Shown: positions 16,799 to 26,740 of the stretch, one piece after another | How positions within the stretch are numbered: position 1 is the stretch's first letter | How the letters are laid out: every line of letters begins with the position of its first letter | Assembly: GCF_008728635.1 (NCBI RefSeq) | Contig: NZ_CP044285.1 | Coordinates: forward strand, 1,550,001 to 1,614,000 | Length of the DNA stretch: 64,000 bases | Origin: Hymenobacter baengnokdamensis | GTDB taxonomy: Bacteria; Bacteroidota; Bacteroidia; Cytophagales; Hymenobacteraceae | Reading direction: 5' to 3' | The notes under the pieces: generated by a model | The model's input: only the letters and a program-made list of their open reading frames with translations | Databases searched by the model: none | Told to the model about the DNA's origin: nothing | Made by a program: the position numbers and the translations under genes

Positions 16799-17740
16799 CT
16801 ACCCTTGCAGCTCCTGCACGTCCTGGGGCGTGAGCTGCACGCTCATGGCTTTTAGCAGCTCCTGTACCTGGGCGGGGCTGGTGCTGCTGGCGATGGGCGC
16901 GGTGATGCCGGGGGCCTGCATCAGCCAGGCCAGCGCCACCTGGGCCTGCGTGACGCCGTGGCGCTGGGCTACGGCATCGAGGCTGCGCAGGATTTTCAGG
17001 CCCTTGTCGTTCAGGTATTTGCTACCTACACCACCGCCGCGGGCGCTTTTTTGCAGGTCGGCCGGGCTGCGGTACTTGCCGGTGAGGAAGCCCGCCGCCA
17101 GCCCGTAGTACGGAATAACGCCGATGCCGCTGGCCTGCACAATGGGCAGGTCATCCTGCTCAAAAGCTTCCCGGTCGTAGAGATTATACAGCGGCTGCAG
17201 GCTTTCGTAGCGCGGCAGGCCCTGCTGCGCCGCGTCGAGGGCCGCCTGCAGGCGCTCGGGCTTGAAGTTGGATGCGCCAATGGCCCGCACCTTGCCCTCT
17301 TTAATGAGCTGCGCATAGGCTTCGAGCGGCTCGGTCACGGGCAGGCTCTCGTCGTCTTTGTGCGACTGGTAGAGGTCGATGTAGTCGGTTTGCAGGCGCT
17401 GGAGCGAGCCTTCCACGGCGCGCATAATATAGGATTTTGACAATCCTTTGTTTTCAGCATTTACTTCCCAGCCAACTTTAGTAGCGATAACGACGTCGTC
17501 GCGGCGGCCGCGCTGCTTCAGCCACTTGCCGATGATGGTTTCCGACTCGCCGCCGACGTGGCCGGGCACCCACACCGAGTAGCCATCGGCCGTGTCGATG
17601 GCATTGCCGCCGCCCGCCACAAAGGCGTCGAGCACGGCAAAGGAAGTCTTTTCGTCGGCCGTCCAGCCGAATACGTTGCCGCCCAGCACGAGCGGAGCAA
17701 TGTGGAGGCCCGAGCGGCCAAGTTCACGAAGTGTTGTCAT
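16799..17740 (-). CDS. Aldo/keto reductase
   Basis: 313 aa TIM-barrel oxidoreductase. Family motifs: LVLGGNVFGWTADE near 18-31, AIDTADGYSVWVPG with the catalytic Asp and Tyr (about 50-58), VVIATKVGW with the catalytic Lys (about 85), DYIDLYQSHKDDES with the catalytic His replaced-or-shifted region near 120, and RAIGASNFKPERLQAAL. It matches the YajO/Tas-like branch that reduces aldehydes with NADPH. Single gene; a MDR reductase with a possibly related detoxifying role lies downstream. Confidence 0.9.
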   Translation of the reverse strand: MTTLRELGRSGLHIAPLVLGGNVFGWTADEKTSFAVLDAFVAGGGNAIDTADGYSVWVPGHVGGESETIIGKWLKQRGRRDDVVIATKVGWEVNAENKGLSKSYIMRAVEGSLQRLQTDYIDLYQSHKDDESLPVTEPLEAYAQLIKEGKVRAIGASNFKPERLQAALDAAQQGLPRYESLQPLYNLYDREAFEQDDLPIVQASGIGVIPYYGLAAGFLTGKYRSPADLQKSARGGGVGSKYLNDKGLKILRSLDAVAQRHGVTQAQVALAWLMQAPGITAPIASSTSPAQVQELLKAMSVQLTPQDVQELQG

Positions 17741-18187
17741 AACGTGTGGAAAAGTAGTAGGAGCGGGTATAACCGCCTACCCCGCGTTTTGTGTAAAAGC
17801 GGTTATTTTGCCCATCGGTGTGACCGCGTATTTGTACCTGATTTAAAGCAAATCCAGGTTGGGTGTAGAGCTGCCTCTTTGCGTCTCGGCGTCCGCGCCG
17901 TGCGAAAAGCCTCGTTCAGGTATCGTTCAACGCCAAGATGCAAAAATGTGTCTCTGTTGGTAGTTATCCACTGATTTTTAATTAGTTGGTAGCCTAGCAG
18001 TTAGCCTTTGCTCAGCCTGATTCTAGTGCTTACAGCGCTCCGGGGCACTACAATCGGCGTGGATATTGGCGCGGCTGGCCTGGGAAAGCCCACAGCTGCG
18101 AGGCTATCTGCTGGCAGCTGTCATCTGGTGCTCATAGAAGCGTTTCTATTTTTGCGTACACCCTTTACTTTTCTCATTTTACTACGA
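17741..18187. other. 447-bp intergenic region between divergent genes; contains one dispersed repeat
   Basis: No gene was found. It holds an imperfect inverted repeat: TTTGCGTCTCGGCGT at 17878-17892 and ACGCCAAGATGCAAA at 17930-17944, two mismatches over 15 bp, of a type often dispersed in bacterial genomes. An open frame extends upstream from 18188 to 18008 in phase with the downstream gene, but it lacks protein-like features. Confidence 0.55.
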
Positions 18188-19345
18188 ATGAAAACAATCC
18201 TACCCTTACTGACCTTGCTGGCCACGGGCCTCAGCGCGGCAGCCCAAACTCCGATTACCCTCACGCAGAGCAATTTTCCGGCCTTGCCTACTACGGTAGA
18301 GCTGTACAATAGTGCCAGTATTACGGGCGTGACGCCGCCTATGACGGGCGCCAACCAAACCTGGAACTACACCGGCCTTACGGCTACGGGCCAAACCTCG
18401 GACACCTATAATGCGCCGGCCGCTACGCCCGCTTTTGCCGGCACCACCCGCACCTATAATTACACGCTATCGCTGGGCGCTTATCCGGTGCGGGGCACGT
18501 CGTCGCAGGCGCTTACGCCTACGGGGCTCAACTACTTGGGCTACAGTATACCCCTGCAGCGCTTTGGTCTGAGTGCCGTAACTGGCTCCCCAACCGACTC
18601 GCTGGTGGTGCCGGCTCAGTCGGTACCCGTAGGAGTAACGATTATGAAATTCCCAACCACGGTGGGCACCGTTAATAAGTATTTCTACCGCACGGGCACG
18701 TCGGGACTGCTGACCGTAGGCCTGGTTGCCCTAAACAAAACGCCGCTGCGTCTGGTGCAGCGCATCGCAAATACCGACAGTGTGGCGGGCTATGGTACAC
18801 TGCGTGTACCCACGGCTGGCGGCCCGGCGGCCAATTCGGTGCTGCTGGTGCGCACCCGCACTATTGAGGTCGATAGCTTTTACCTGGCCGGCCAGCCGGC
18901 CCCGGCCATCCTGCTGGGCGCGTTGGGGGTGCAGCAAGGCGCAGTTACGACCTCTTACTATGACAGCTTCTACCGTGCCGGCTCGTCGCAGCCGGAAGCG
19001 GGTTTCACTTACACTTCGGCCAGCTACCAAACGCTGCAGAGCGCTTTCTACTCGCGCGAGACTACGTTGTTGGCTACCCGGCCCAGCCTGGCCGCCGCTA
19101 TAGGGGGCCTAACGGCTTATCCCAATCCACTTGCGCAGGGCCCGCTCATGCTGCTGGCCGGCAATGGCTCGCGCGCGGCTGTGGCTCTCACCGTGCGCGA
19201 CGTGCTGGGCCGCCAGCTGCTGACCGGTAGCGGTACCCTGGGCCAGCCCACGGCGCTGTTGGCAGGCTTGCCCCAGGGAAACTATCTGCTCGAAATCAGC
19301 ACGGCCGATGGCTTGCGCGCAGTGCAGCGCATTACGGTGCAGTAG
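18188..19345 (+). CDS. Secreted protein with type IX secretion C-terminal sorting domain
   Basis: 385 aa from the ATG at 18188, chosen because it opens directly into a signal peptide (KTILPLLTLLATGLSAAAQ). The middle is rich in Thr, Ser, Tyr and Asn (YNYTLSLG, FYRTGTSG), beta-strand like, with no catalytic motif recognised. The last 80 residues are a type A sorting domain: LTAYPNPLAQGPLML, then VRDVLGRQLLTG, then LPQGNYLLEIS, and RAVQRITVQ. This directs the protein through the T9SS to the cell surface. The function of the passenger is unknown. Confidence 0.88.
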   Translation: MKTILPLLTLLATGLSAAAQTPITLTQSNFPALPTTVELYNSASITGVTPPMTGANQTWNYTGLTATGQTSDTYNAPAATPAFAGTTRTYNYTLSLGAYPVRGTSSQALTPTGLNYLGYSIPLQRFGLSAVTGSPTDSLVVPAQSVPVGVTIMKFPTTVGTVNKYFYRTGTSGLLTVGLVALNKTPLRLVQRIANTDSVAGYGTLRVPTAGGPAANSVLLVRTRTIEVDSFYLAGQPAPAILLGALGVQQGAVTTSYYDSFYRAGSSQPEAGFTYTSASYQTLQSAFYSRETTLLATRPSLAAAIGGLTAYPNPLAQGPLMLLAGNGSRAAVALTVRDVLGRQLLTGSGTLGQPTALLAGLPQGNYLLEISTADGLRAVQRITVQ

Positions 19346-19374
19346 CGGTCGACCAGAGACATACGATTCATTGA

Positions 19375-19421
19375 GCGGGGCAACCAGCGGGCGCAGGCCA
19401 GCAGGTTGCCCCGCTTTTTTT
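19375..19421 (+). terminator. Rho-independent terminator after the T9SS cargo gene
   Basis: Arms 19375-19385 (GCGGGGCAACC) and 19404-19414 are perfect complements, followed by a T7 tract (19415-19421). It starts 30 bp past the stop codon. Confidence 0.85.
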
Positions 19422-19704
19422 GTGAGACATCTTTGGGCCAGTGAGCACCTTAGCGCGGTTTCGGAGTCGGAGCAGATTTATTTCCCGTCGGGTTCCTCTC
19501 TCTTATTGGGGAGAGGGCCGGAGGTGAGAGGTGCAGGAAGGCAATGAATAGAAGGTAGCAGCTCTGTGGCCGATGGTGAGGCCGACATGAGAACGAGCCA
19601 CGTATTCTGAAAAGCTGGTAAGTCTGTATATCATCAGTTGCAACAATGGCCCCGGCGCTCAGTCTTTAGGCGTTGCCAAAGTAGGCATTGCCCCGGCGAA
19701 CCGC
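19422..19704. other. Intergenic stretch without a gene
   Basis: Part of the 396-bp gap between the T9SS cargo gene and the M1 peptidase gene. No convincing reading frame, repeat or RNA structure was seen apart from the terminator before it and the promoter box after it. Confidence 0.5.
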
Positions 19705-19712
19705 TACTTTTG
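19705..19712 (+). promoter_or_regulatory. -7 promoter box (TACTTTTG) of the M1 peptidase gene
   Basis: TACTTTTG fits TAnnTTTG exactly and lies 29 bp before the chosen ATG at 19742, supporting that start over an in-frame codon at 19688. No good -33 match was seen. Confidence 0.55.
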
Positions 19713-19741
19713 GTCACGACGTTTACGTTTTAGCCTTTTTC

Positions 19742-21754
19742 ATGAAAAAACCTTTCTTTTCCAAGCTGCTGGCGGGGGCGGCACTCCTGTGGGCAGGGGC
19801 GGCCCAGGCCCAGCCCGGCGCGCCTATGGCACCGGCCGGCCTGCCGCCCTTCAACGCGCGGGCCCTGTTCAATCCCGACTACCTCAACCAGGTGGGCCCG
19901 GCCACGCGCACGGCCGGCGGCCAGCCCGGCGCCACCTACTGGCAAAATGCGGCCGACTATCAGATTGCGGCCTCGCTCGATGAGAAAGCGGCCCGCGTAA
20001 CGTCCAGCGTAACGATAACCTACACCAACAACAGTCCCGATGCGCTGCCCTTTGTATGGGTGCAGCTCGACCAGAACCTGTTCCGGGCCGATTCGCGCGG
20101 GGCGGCCGTAACCCCGCCGGCGGGTGGGCGCTTCGGCAACTCGGCGCGGGGCTTCCAGGGTGGCGACTCCTTGCAAACCGTGATGATTGAGTTGCACGGT
20201 AAGAAAACAAAGGCGCAGTACCGGGTGTATGATACGCGCATGCAGATTATTCTGCCCGAGGCCATGAAGCCGCACGGCGACAAGCTCAAAATCAGCATTG
20301 CCTACGCCTTCAATATTCCGGAGTACGGGGCCGACCGACTGGGCCGCCTCAAAACCCAGAACGGGGAAATATTCGAGGTGGCGCAGTGGTACCCGCGCAT
20401 GGCCGTGTACGACGACGTGGAGGGCTGGAACACGCTGCCCTACATGTCGGCCGAGTTTTACCTCGAATACGGCAACTTCGACTACACTGTGAACGTGCCG
20501 GCCAACTACCTGGTGGGCGGCTCGGGCGAGCTGGTGAACCCGGCCGAGGTGCTCACGGCCAGCCAGCAGCAGCGCCTGGCCAAAGCCGCCGGCTCGGACC
20601 AGACCGTGCTCGTGCGCACCCCGGCCGAAGTAACGCAGGCCAGCTCGCGCCCGGCCGGCAAAAACGGCCGCCTTACCTGGCACTTCAAGTGCCAGCGCGC
20701 CCGCGACGTGGCCTGGGCCGCCTCGTCGGCCTTCGTGTGGGATGCCGCCCGGATGAACCTGCCCAGCGGGCGTAAGTCGCTGGCGATGTCGCTCTACCCG
20801 GTGGAGGCCGCGCAGGATACGGCCTGGAATCGCTCAACCGAATATATCAAAAAGAGTATAGAATACAACTCCAAGCAGTGGTACGAGTTTACCTACCCGG
20901 TGGCTACCAACGTGGCCGGCGTGGTGGGCGGCATGGAGTATCCGGGCATCGTGTTCTGCGGCGCGAAGGCCCGCAAAGGCAACCTGTGGGGCGTTATCGA
21001 CCACGAGTTTGGCCACAACTGGTTTCCGATGATTGTGGGCTCCAACGAGCGCAAGTACCCGTGGATGGACGAAGGCTTCAACACCTTTATCAACATCCTG
21101 TCGAGCCAGAACTTCAACAACGGCGAGTATAAGGAGCAGGGCGATGTGCCGGCCCGCATCACGCCCGGCATTATCCGGGCCATGCAGGACCCCAACGCCG
21201 ACGTGCCCTACACCGTGCCCGACGTGACGCAGGCCCGCAACCTGGGCTTTGCGGCCTACAGCAAAACCGGTTTTGGCCTCTACCTGCTGCGCCACGAAAT
21301 TCTGGGTCCCGAGCGCTTCGATTATGCTTTCCGCAGCTACATCCGGCGCTGGGCCTTTAAGCACCCCACGCCGCGCGACTTTTTCCGCACCATGAACGAG
21401 GTGGGCGGCGAAGACCTGACGTGGTTCTGGCACGAGTGGTTTTTTGAAAACTGGCAGCTCGACCAGGCCGTGACCTCGGTGGCCTACGTCAACCAGGACC
21501 CGGCCAAGGGCTCGCTCATTTCCCTCGAAAACCGGGGCCAGGCCGCCATGCCCGTAACGGCCGAAATCACCGAAGCCAGCGGCAAAAAGAGCACCGTGCA
21601 CCTGCCCGTCGAAATCTGGCAGCGCGGCGGCACCTGGACGTTCCGCTACAACTCTACCACGCCGCTCACGCAGGTAGTGCTGAATCCGACCAATATTCTG
21701 CCCGATGTGAATCGCCAGAATAACACCTGGCGGGCTACGAAGCTGCCCGAGTAG
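19742..21754 (+). CDS. Exported M1 family zinc aminopeptidase
   Basis: 670 aa from the ATG at 19742, which begins a signal peptide ([23 protein letters not shown]). Zinc-binding HEFGH at about 421-425, followed 18 residues later by the third ligand Glu (WMDEGF, about 444), is the gluzincin HExxH-x18-E pattern. [10 protein letters not shown], about 110 residues earlier in the catalytic domain, is the equivalent of the GxMEN substrate-binding motif. The N-terminal beta domain ([19 protein letters not shown]) is typical of M1. It should trim peptides in the periplasm or at the surface. A single-gene unit with its own promoter and a strong terminator. Confidence 0.92.
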   Translation: MKKPFFSKLLAGAALLWAGAAQAQPGAPMAPAGLPPFNARALFNPDYLNQVGPATRTAGGQPGATYWQNAADYQIAASLDEKAARVTSSVTITYTNNSPDALPFVWVQLDQNLFRADSRGAAVTPPAGGRFGNSARGFQGGDSLQTVMIELHGKKTKAQYRVYDTRMQIILPEAMKPHGDKLKISIAYAFNIPEYGADRLGRLKTQNGEIFEVAQWYPRMAVYDDVEGWNTLPYMSAEFYLEYGNFDYTVNVPANYLVGGSGELVNPAEVLTASQQQRLAKAAGSDQTVLVRTPAEVTQASSRPAGKNGRLTWHFKCQRARDVAWAASSAFVWDAARMNLPSGRKSLAMSLYPVEAAQDTAWNRSTEYIKKSIEYNSKQWYEFTYPVATNVAGVVGGMEYPGIVFCGAKARKGNLWGVIDHEFGHNWFPMIVGSNERKYPWMDEGFNTFINILSSQNFNNGEYKEQGDVPARITPGIIRAMQDPNADVPYTVPDVTQARNLGFAAYSKTGFGLYLLRHEILGPERFDYAFRSYIRRWAFKHPTPRDFFRTMNEVGGEDLTWFWHEWFFENWQLDQAVTSVAYVNQDPAKGSLISLENRGQAAMPVTAEITEASGKKSTVHLPVEIWQRGGTWTFRYNSTTPLTQVVLNPTNILPDVNRQNNTWRATKLPE

Positions 21755-21788
21755 GACGAAGCCCGGAAAGAGTATAGGAAAATACTAT

Positions 21789-21842
21789 AAAGGGCATCCG
21801 GCTCATCTGGCACCCACTCGCCAGATGAGCCGGATGCCCTTT
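21789..21842. terminator. Long bidirectional terminator between M1 peptidase and amylase genes
   Basis: Perfect 23-bp arms at 21789-21811 and 21820-21842 with an 8-nt loop, flanked by TATAA on one side and a T-rich run (to 21850) on the other. It separates convergent genes. Confidence 0.9.
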
Positions 21843-21884
21843 TTGTTTTTCCGGACAGCTAGGCAGCGCAACGCGGTGCGCTGC

Positions 21885-23234
21885 CTAGTCGCGGGTGCGC
21901 AGCACCCGCCAGCCGTGGGCCGGCACCAGCCGCGCTTTGCGCTGGGCCAGCGTGCACTGCTCGCCGCTAAACACATCGAACAAGCCTTTTTGGGCGGGAA
22001 TCAGCGTTTTTTGTCCCGGCAGCTCCAGCGGCTCGGCGGTGGCATTGAGGAGCACGACCACGGCCGAGCCGTTTTTCTCGCGCACGAAGCCGTAGAGCCC
22101 GGCCGGCGTGGCGAGGCGCTGAAAGTTGCTGGCCGCATCACCGTTGCGCAGGGCCGGGTGGCGTTTTTTGAGCTGCAAGAGCTTGGTATAAAAATCCTGC
22201 AGCGGATAATCGGCCCAGTCAATCGGGTCGCGGTCGAAGAAAGCCAGCCGGCGCTTAAGGCCGGCTTCCTGGCCGCTGTAGAGCATGGGCATACCCGGCA
22301 GCAGCGCCGTAAGCACCGCAAATGGCAGCGCCAGCGGCCCCAGGCGCTCGTACTCGGTGCCGTCCCAGCTGTTCACGTCGTGGTTGCTGGTAAAGTGCAT
22401 GAGGTACACCGAGGGCGGGTACTTTTCGCGCTCGGCCGCCAGGTACTCGTCGATGTCGCTCAATTGGGCCTTGCCTTCGGCAATCCGGTCGAGCAAATAA
22501 TGCAGGCGTAGGCCAAACGTCATATCGAAGGCCCGCTCCAATAGCTGTGTTTCGGAGTTAAATTCCTCCCAGGTCAGGCCGCCCGACGGGTACAGCTCGT
22601 CCCACTCGGCGAGCATAAATACGGGTTTAATGGCTTCCAGCGCGGGCCGGGCCTCATCCCAGAAGTCGGTGGGCACCAGCCCGGCCACGTCGCAGCGAAA
22701 GCCGTCGACATCGGCTTCCTGCACCCAGTAACATAGTGAATTTTCCATATACTGACGCAGGGCCGGGTTCGTGTAGTCGAGGGCTACCACATCGGTCCAG
22801 TCGGCCACGGGCGGCACGAGCTGGTCCTGAGCGTCGTGCCGGTACCAGTCGGGATGCTCCGTAATGAGCGCGTTGTCGCGGCTGGTATGGTTGGCCACCC
22901 AGTCGAGCAGCACTTTCAGCCCCAGCGCGTGGGCCGTTTGCACGAGGTGCCGGAGGTCGTCCAGGGTGCCGAATTCCGGGTTTACGCCAAGGTAGTCCTG
23001 CACCGCGTAGGGCGAGCCCAGCGAGCCCTTGCGGCCAAGCTTCCCAATGGGATGAATAGGCATCAGCCACACGATAACGACGCCCATCTTCGCCAGGCGC
23101 GGCAGGTGCGCCTCGAAGGCCCGGAAAGTGCCCTCGGGCGTGAAGTTGCGGACATTGACTTCGTAAATAGTGGCGTTGGCGGCCCACTCGGGGTGGCGCA
23201 CCACAAAGCGGGAGGCGAGCGGATGGTCGGACAT
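21885..23234 (-). CDS. GH13 alpha-amylase family hydrolase, cytoplasmic paralogue
   Basis: 449 aa from the ATG at 23234; an in-frame extension to 23303 is translated repeat sequence. GH13 motifs: VLLDWVANHTS (region I), GFRCDVAGLVP with the nucleophile Asp (region II), FMLAEWDE with the acid/base Glu (region III) and FTSNHDVNSWDGTE with the transition-state Asp (region IV). The C-terminal beta domain ends VPAHGWRVLRTRD. No signal peptide. It likely acts on maltodextrins in the cytoplasm. It lies 87 bp downstream of a close paralogue, separated by a palindromic repeat, indicating tandem duplication. Confidence 0.92.
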   Translation of the reverse strand: MSDHPLASRFVVRHPEWAANATIYEVNVRNFTPEGTFRAFEAHLPRLAKMGVVIVWLMPIHPIGKLGRKGSLGSPYAVQDYLGVNPEFGTLDDLRHLVQTAHALGLKVLLDWVANHTSRDNALITEHPDWYRHDAQDQLVPPVADWTDVVALDYTNPALRQYMENSLCYWVQEADVDGFRCDVAGLVPTDFWDEARPALEAIKPVFMLAEWDELYPSGGLTWEEFNSETQLLERAFDMTFGLRLHYLLDRIAEGKAQLSDIDEYLAAEREKYPPSVYLMHFTSNHDVNSWDGTEYERLGPLALPFAVLTALLPGMPMLYSGQEAGLKRRLAFFDRDPIDWADYPLQDFYTKLLQLKKRHPALRNGDAASNFQRLATPAGLYGFVREKNGSAVVVLLNATAEPLELPGQKTLIPAQKGLFDVFSGEQCTLAQRKARLVPAHGWRVLRTRD

Positions 23235-23242
23235 ATGCAATA

Positions 23243-23308
23243 GTAGCGTGGACGCTGCGAGTCCGCGCGTAGGTCGTTCTGCGCGCGGACTCGCAGCGTC
23301 CACGCTAC
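23243..23308. repeat. Palindromic repeat, GTAGCG family (copy c)
   Basis: Left arm 23243-23272 (GTAGCGTGGACGCTGCGAGT...) and right arm 23281-23308, with an 8-nt spacer, between the two amylase genes. On the minus strand it is open in phase with the downstream gene, which creates a spurious N-terminal extension. Confidence 0.85.
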
Positions 23309-23321
23309 TGCTTTTGCCGCG

Positions 23322-24767
23322 CTACGGTTGCTGCGTGCGCAGCACGCGCCAGGCGTGGGCGGGCACCGTCACCGGCGCAGCGTCAACCGGCGAGCCCACA
23401 TCGGCGAAGGCGTCGGCCACGGTTTCGGCCGGGTGAGCGATAGCTTGAGGCCGTGCGCCCAGGTTCACCGCCACCCACACTTTAGCCTTGCCGTCGCCGC
23501 TGGCCCGCTCGAACACGAAGCAGTCGGGTGGCGCGGGCAGAATAGAGAAGCGGGCGCAGGCATCGCCGTTGCGCAGGGCCGGGCTGTCGTGCTTGAGGTG
23601 CAGCAGCGCGGCGTAAAACGCGTTTAGCGGGTAGCCCTTCCACTGAATGGTGTCCTTGTCAAAGAAGCGCAGCTTTTTGGTCGAAGCCGCTTCCTGCCCG
23701 CTGTAAACCAGCGGAATACCCGGCACCAATGCCGTGAGTACAGCCATCGCCTGGGCGTTGGCGCCGAGGCGAATCCCTTCCGGGTTATCCCAGGAATTAA
23801 CGTCGTGCGAGCTGGTGAAATTCATCAAATACACGCCTGCCGGGTACATCCGGCGCTCAGCGGCAAAGTAGCCCGGTAGCGCCGCCACCGGCCGCTTGCC
23901 CTGCGCAATGCTGTCGAGCAGGTAATGCAGCTTCAGCGCGTAGGTCGCATCAAACGCCTTTTCGAGCAGGTGAGTATGGGGCGTGAACTCGCCTTTTTTG
24001 AGAAAGGGCGGGTCGTGCAGCTCGTCCCACTCGGCGAGCATAAAAACAGGCTTTATTTTTTCCAGCGCCGCCCGCGTACTATTCCAGAAATCGGTAGGCA
24101 CCAGGCCGGCCACGTCGCAGCGGAAGCCATCGAAGCCCACGTCGCGTACCCAGTAGGCCATGCTCTGGGTCATGTACTGGCGCAGGTCGGGCTGCGAGTA
24201 GTCGAGGTCAATCACATCCTGCCAGTCGGCCACGGGCGGCACGAAGCTGCCCCTGGCATCGCGGGTAAACCAGTCGGGGTGCTGCTTGCTCAGGTTGCTG
24301 TCCCAGCTGGTGTGGTTGGCCACCCAGTCGAGAATGACGTGCATTCCCAGGCGGTGCGCCTCGTTGAGCAGGTGCTGCAAGTCGGCCAGCGAGCCAAACT
24401 CAGGGTTCACCGTACGGTAGTCGCGCAGCGAGTACTGGCTGCCCAGCCGGCCCTTGCGCTTCACCTCGCCGATGGGCTGCACCGGCATCAGCCACAAAAT
24501 GCCGACGCCCATCTTCTGCAGGCGCGGCAGGTGCTTCTCAAACGCCCGGAACGTGCCCTCGGGCGTGTACTGGCGCACATTTACCTGGTAGAGGCTGGCC
24601 GAGCTAGCCCAGGCCGGGTGCTGGATGGTAAACGGCGCGGGCGGCCGGCAACCAGCCGTAATAGCAGTATCAGCCGGGGTGCCGGGGTGCGAGCAGGTAG
24701 CCAGCCCCATCAGCCCCAGGCTGACCAGTAAAGCGCGCCCCGACTGCTGAAGCAATGTAAGAAGCAT
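23322..24767 (-). CDS. GH13 alpha-amylase family lipoprotein, exported paralogue
   Basis: 481 aa. The N-terminus is a lipoprotein signal (LLVSLGLMGLATC, lipobox LATC with Cys near residue 25), so this paralogue is periplasmic or surface anchored. Catalytic motifs match its neighbour: VILDWVANHTSWD, GFRCDVAGLVPTDFW (nucleophile Asp), FMLAEWDE (acid/base Glu) and FTSSHDVNSWDN. The two proteins align along their length, including VPAHAWRVLRT at the end. Together they suggest two-stage breakdown of starch-like glucans, outside then inside the cell (inference). It is the upstream gene of the pair. Confidence 0.93.
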   Translation of the reverse strand: MLLTLLQQSGRALLVSLGLMGLATCSHPGTPADTAITAGCRPPAPFTIQHPAWASSASLYQVNVRQYTPEGTFRAFEKHLPRLQKMGVGILWLMPVQPIGEVKRKGRLGSQYSLRDYRTVNPEFGSLADLQHLLNEAHRLGMHVILDWVANHTSWDSNLSKQHPDWFTRDARGSFVPPVADWQDVIDLDYSQPDLRQYMTQSMAYWVRDVGFDGFRCDVAGLVPTDFWNSTRAALEKIKPVFMLAEWDELHDPPFLKKGEFTPHTHLLEKAFDATYALKLHYLLDSIAQGKRPVAALPGYFAAERRMYPAGVYLMNFTSSHDVNSWDNPEGIRLGANAQAMAVLTALVPGIPLVYSGQEAASTKKLRFFDKDTIQWKGYPLNAFYAALLHLKHDSPALRNGDACARFSILPAPPDCFVFERASGDGKAKVWVAVNLGARPQAIAHPAETVADAFADVGSPVDAAPVTVPAHAWRVLRTQQP

Positions 24768-24959
24768 GCCGCAAGGTAGCGAGCCCGTCGGGTTATGCCG
24801 GCTTCTTAAAATCAGAGCATAGCTGGCTGATAAAACGACCGGTAGCTGCCCCGGCAGTGGGCAGTCGGGGCCCGGCTGGCCGCACGCTGAGCAAGTAGTT
24901 TATTTCTACTTCAGGCACGAGGCATCCTGCGCCCGTCGTTGCCGTATGCGGTCCGGCGT

Positions 24960-25610
24960 ATGAGCTGGTCCGCTATGGTTTCTACTTCCTCTCATTTCTA
25001 TAGGCTGGGGCTGCCGGCGGTACTGGCCTGGGGGGTGTTTGGCAGTATGGCGGAGCTGGTAGTGAGATACGGCGGGGCATCATTCGATAAGCCGGCCTTA
25101 CTGGCGCTGCACCGGCACTCCGCGCCGCTGCTCGACCAGCTTGCCAGCTTGCTCACCCGAGTGGGCGACACCGGGCCGATTATAGCTGCTGGGGTGTTTG
25201 CCACGGCAGCACTGTTCTGGGCGGGCCGCGCCCGCGATGCCAGGCTATTTGTGGTCGGGCTCGGGGGCTCTATGCTGCTCACGCAGGTGATTAAATATGC
25301 AGTAGCCCGGCCGCGCCCTACGCTGTGGGTCAGCATACTGCCCGAATACACGTTCAGCTTTCCCAGCGGCCACGCTATGGATACGGCAGCGCTGGCGACG
25401 GCGCTGTTTTTTGTGCTGCCGCGCCAGTGCCGGCTTTGGTTGCTGGCCCCGTTGTTTTCGCTGGCCGTGGGCTGGGCGCGCCTGTACCTGGGGGTGCACT
25501 ACCCTTCCGATGTGCTGGCCGGCTGGAGCAGCGCGGTGGGCTGGGTACTGCTGGCGCAGCTGGCGGCGGCCCGCCATCCCGGCCATCTAACCGCACCGCC
25601 TGCCCGCTAG
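24960..25610 (+). CDS. PAP2-family membrane phosphatase
   Basis: 216 aa from ATG 24960 (another ATG at 24975 is also possible). The three PAP2 active-site motifs are present: KYAVARPRP, FSFPSGHAMD and ARLYLGVHYPSDVLAG, giving the Arg, His and Asp needed for phosphoryl transfer. About five or six hydrophobic helices surround them. Such enzymes dephosphorylate lipids, for example undecaprenyl pyrophosphate or phosphatidic acid; the exact substrate cannot be read from sequence. Single gene, convergent with the Ldh-family dehydrogenase 15 bp away. Confidence 0.88.
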   Translation: MSWSAMVSTSSHFYRLGLPAVLAWGVFGSMAELVVRYGGASFDKPALLALHRHSAPLLDQLASLLTRVGDTGPIIAAGVFATAALFWAGRARDARLFVVGLGGSMLLTQVIKYAVARPRPTLWVSILPEYTFSFPSGHAMDTAALATALFFVLPRQCRLWLLAPLFSLAVGWARLYLGVHYPSDVLAGWSSAVGWVLLAQLAAARHPGHLTAPPAR

Positions 25611-25625
25611 CTCGTAGACGGCTGT

Positions 25626-26690
25626 CTATAGCTTAACGCCAAGCTTATTTCCGGTCTTCTCCAAATCCTGCACCACGGCATCGAGCAGCGGAATACCCGC
25701 AAGGAGCCGGTGCGCCGCCATCTCGCGCTCGGGGTCACCGGGAATGAGAACCTGTTTGCCTGCCACCGCTTTGGCTGCGCGAAAAGTGGTTATCCACTTA
25801 TCCATGTGGGTTTTAAACTCGTCGGCCGGGCGAAACGCATCAACGCGCATGGCCCCGAAAAAGTGGCCGATGCCCTGGCCCACCGGGTCGGCGGGCGGCT
25901 GCAAAAACGCCACGAACGGCGGCACCCACGGCCCGTAGTTGGCCCCGCTCAGCACGGCCGAAAAGATATCGACCACCGCGCCCAGGCCGTAGCCCTTGTG
26001 CGAGCCGGTGGCTCCGCCCAGCGGCTGCAGCGCCCCGCCGTTCTTCACGGCGTTGGCATCGGTGCTGGGCTGGCCCTGCGCATCCTGCGCCCAGCCCTCC
26101 GGAATGGGTAGATTTTTGCGCTGCGCGATTTCGAGCTTGCCATTGGCCGCCGTGGTGGTAGCCATATCAAGCACAAAATCGGGCTGCTCGCCGGCCGGCA
26201 CGGCTACCGCTATCGGGTTGGTACCCAGTAGCCTATCGAGCGAGTAAGTAGGAGCCACCAGCGGCGAGGCATTGGTCATGGCCAGGCCAATCATGTCCTG
26301 GGCTAGCGCCAGCATGGCGTGGTAGCCGGCAATGCCGAAGTGGTTGGAGTTCTTCACTGATACCCAGCCGGTGCCCACCAGCGCGGCCTTGCTCATGGCA
26401 ATGCGCATGGCCTTGGGGCCTACCACGAGGCCCAGGCCGCCGTCGCCATCGACCACGGCCGTGCTGGGCGTTTCGTAGCTGATGCCCACCCGCGGCTGGG
26501 CGTTGATGCGGCCCGCCTCCCAGAGGCGCACGTAGCCCGAGAGCCGCGCCACACCGTGCGAGTCGACGCCCCGCAAATCGGCCGAAAGCAGGGTTTCGGT
26601 GGCCAGCGTGGCGTCGTCGGGCGGGCAGCCAAGGGCGAGAAATATGCGCTCGGCGAAGGCGAATAGCTGCTGATAGGAGAATATCGACAT
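25626..26690 (-). CDS. Ldh-family (malate/L-lactate/ureidoglycolate-type) NAD(P)-dependent dehydrogenase
   Basis: 354 aa from the ATG at 26690; the longer frame to 26741 would run into the promoter box. Family features: DLRGVDSHGVARLSGYV with the catalytic His near residue 48, SVKNSNHFGIAGYHAM near 118, TNASPLVAPTYSLDRLLGTNPIAVAVPAG, and SHKGYGLGAVVDIFSAVLSGA near 235. These soluble enzymes oxidise 2-hydroxyacids and are unrelated to classical LDH/MDH. Which hydroxyacid is used is not clear. Confidence 0.9.
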   Translation of the reverse strand: MSIFSYQQLFAFAERIFLALGCPPDDATLATETLLSADLRGVDSHGVARLSGYVRLWEAGRINAQPRVGISYETPSTAVVDGDGGLGLVVGPKAMRIAMSKAALVGTGWVSVKNSNHFGIAGYHAMLALAQDMIGLAMTNASPLVAPTYSLDRLLGTNPIAVAVPAGEQPDFVLDMATTTAANGKLEIAQRKNLPIPEGWAQDAQGQPSTDANAVKNGGALQPLGGATGSHKGYGLGAVVDIFSAVLSGANYGPWVPPFVAFLQPPADPVGQGIGHFFGAMRVDAFRPADEFKTHMDKWITTFRAAKAVAGKQVLIPGDPEREMAAHRLLAGIPLLDAVVQDLEKTGNKLGVKL

Positions 26691-26740
26691 AAGCAAAAGC
26701 CCCGCACCGCTGGCTGAAAAACGCCGCAGCGGCGGGCGCA

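Noticed and set aside
18008..18187. 60-codon N-terminal extension of the T9SS cargo gene
   Set aside because: The downstream ATG at 18188 starts a canonical signal peptide; the extension would bury it.
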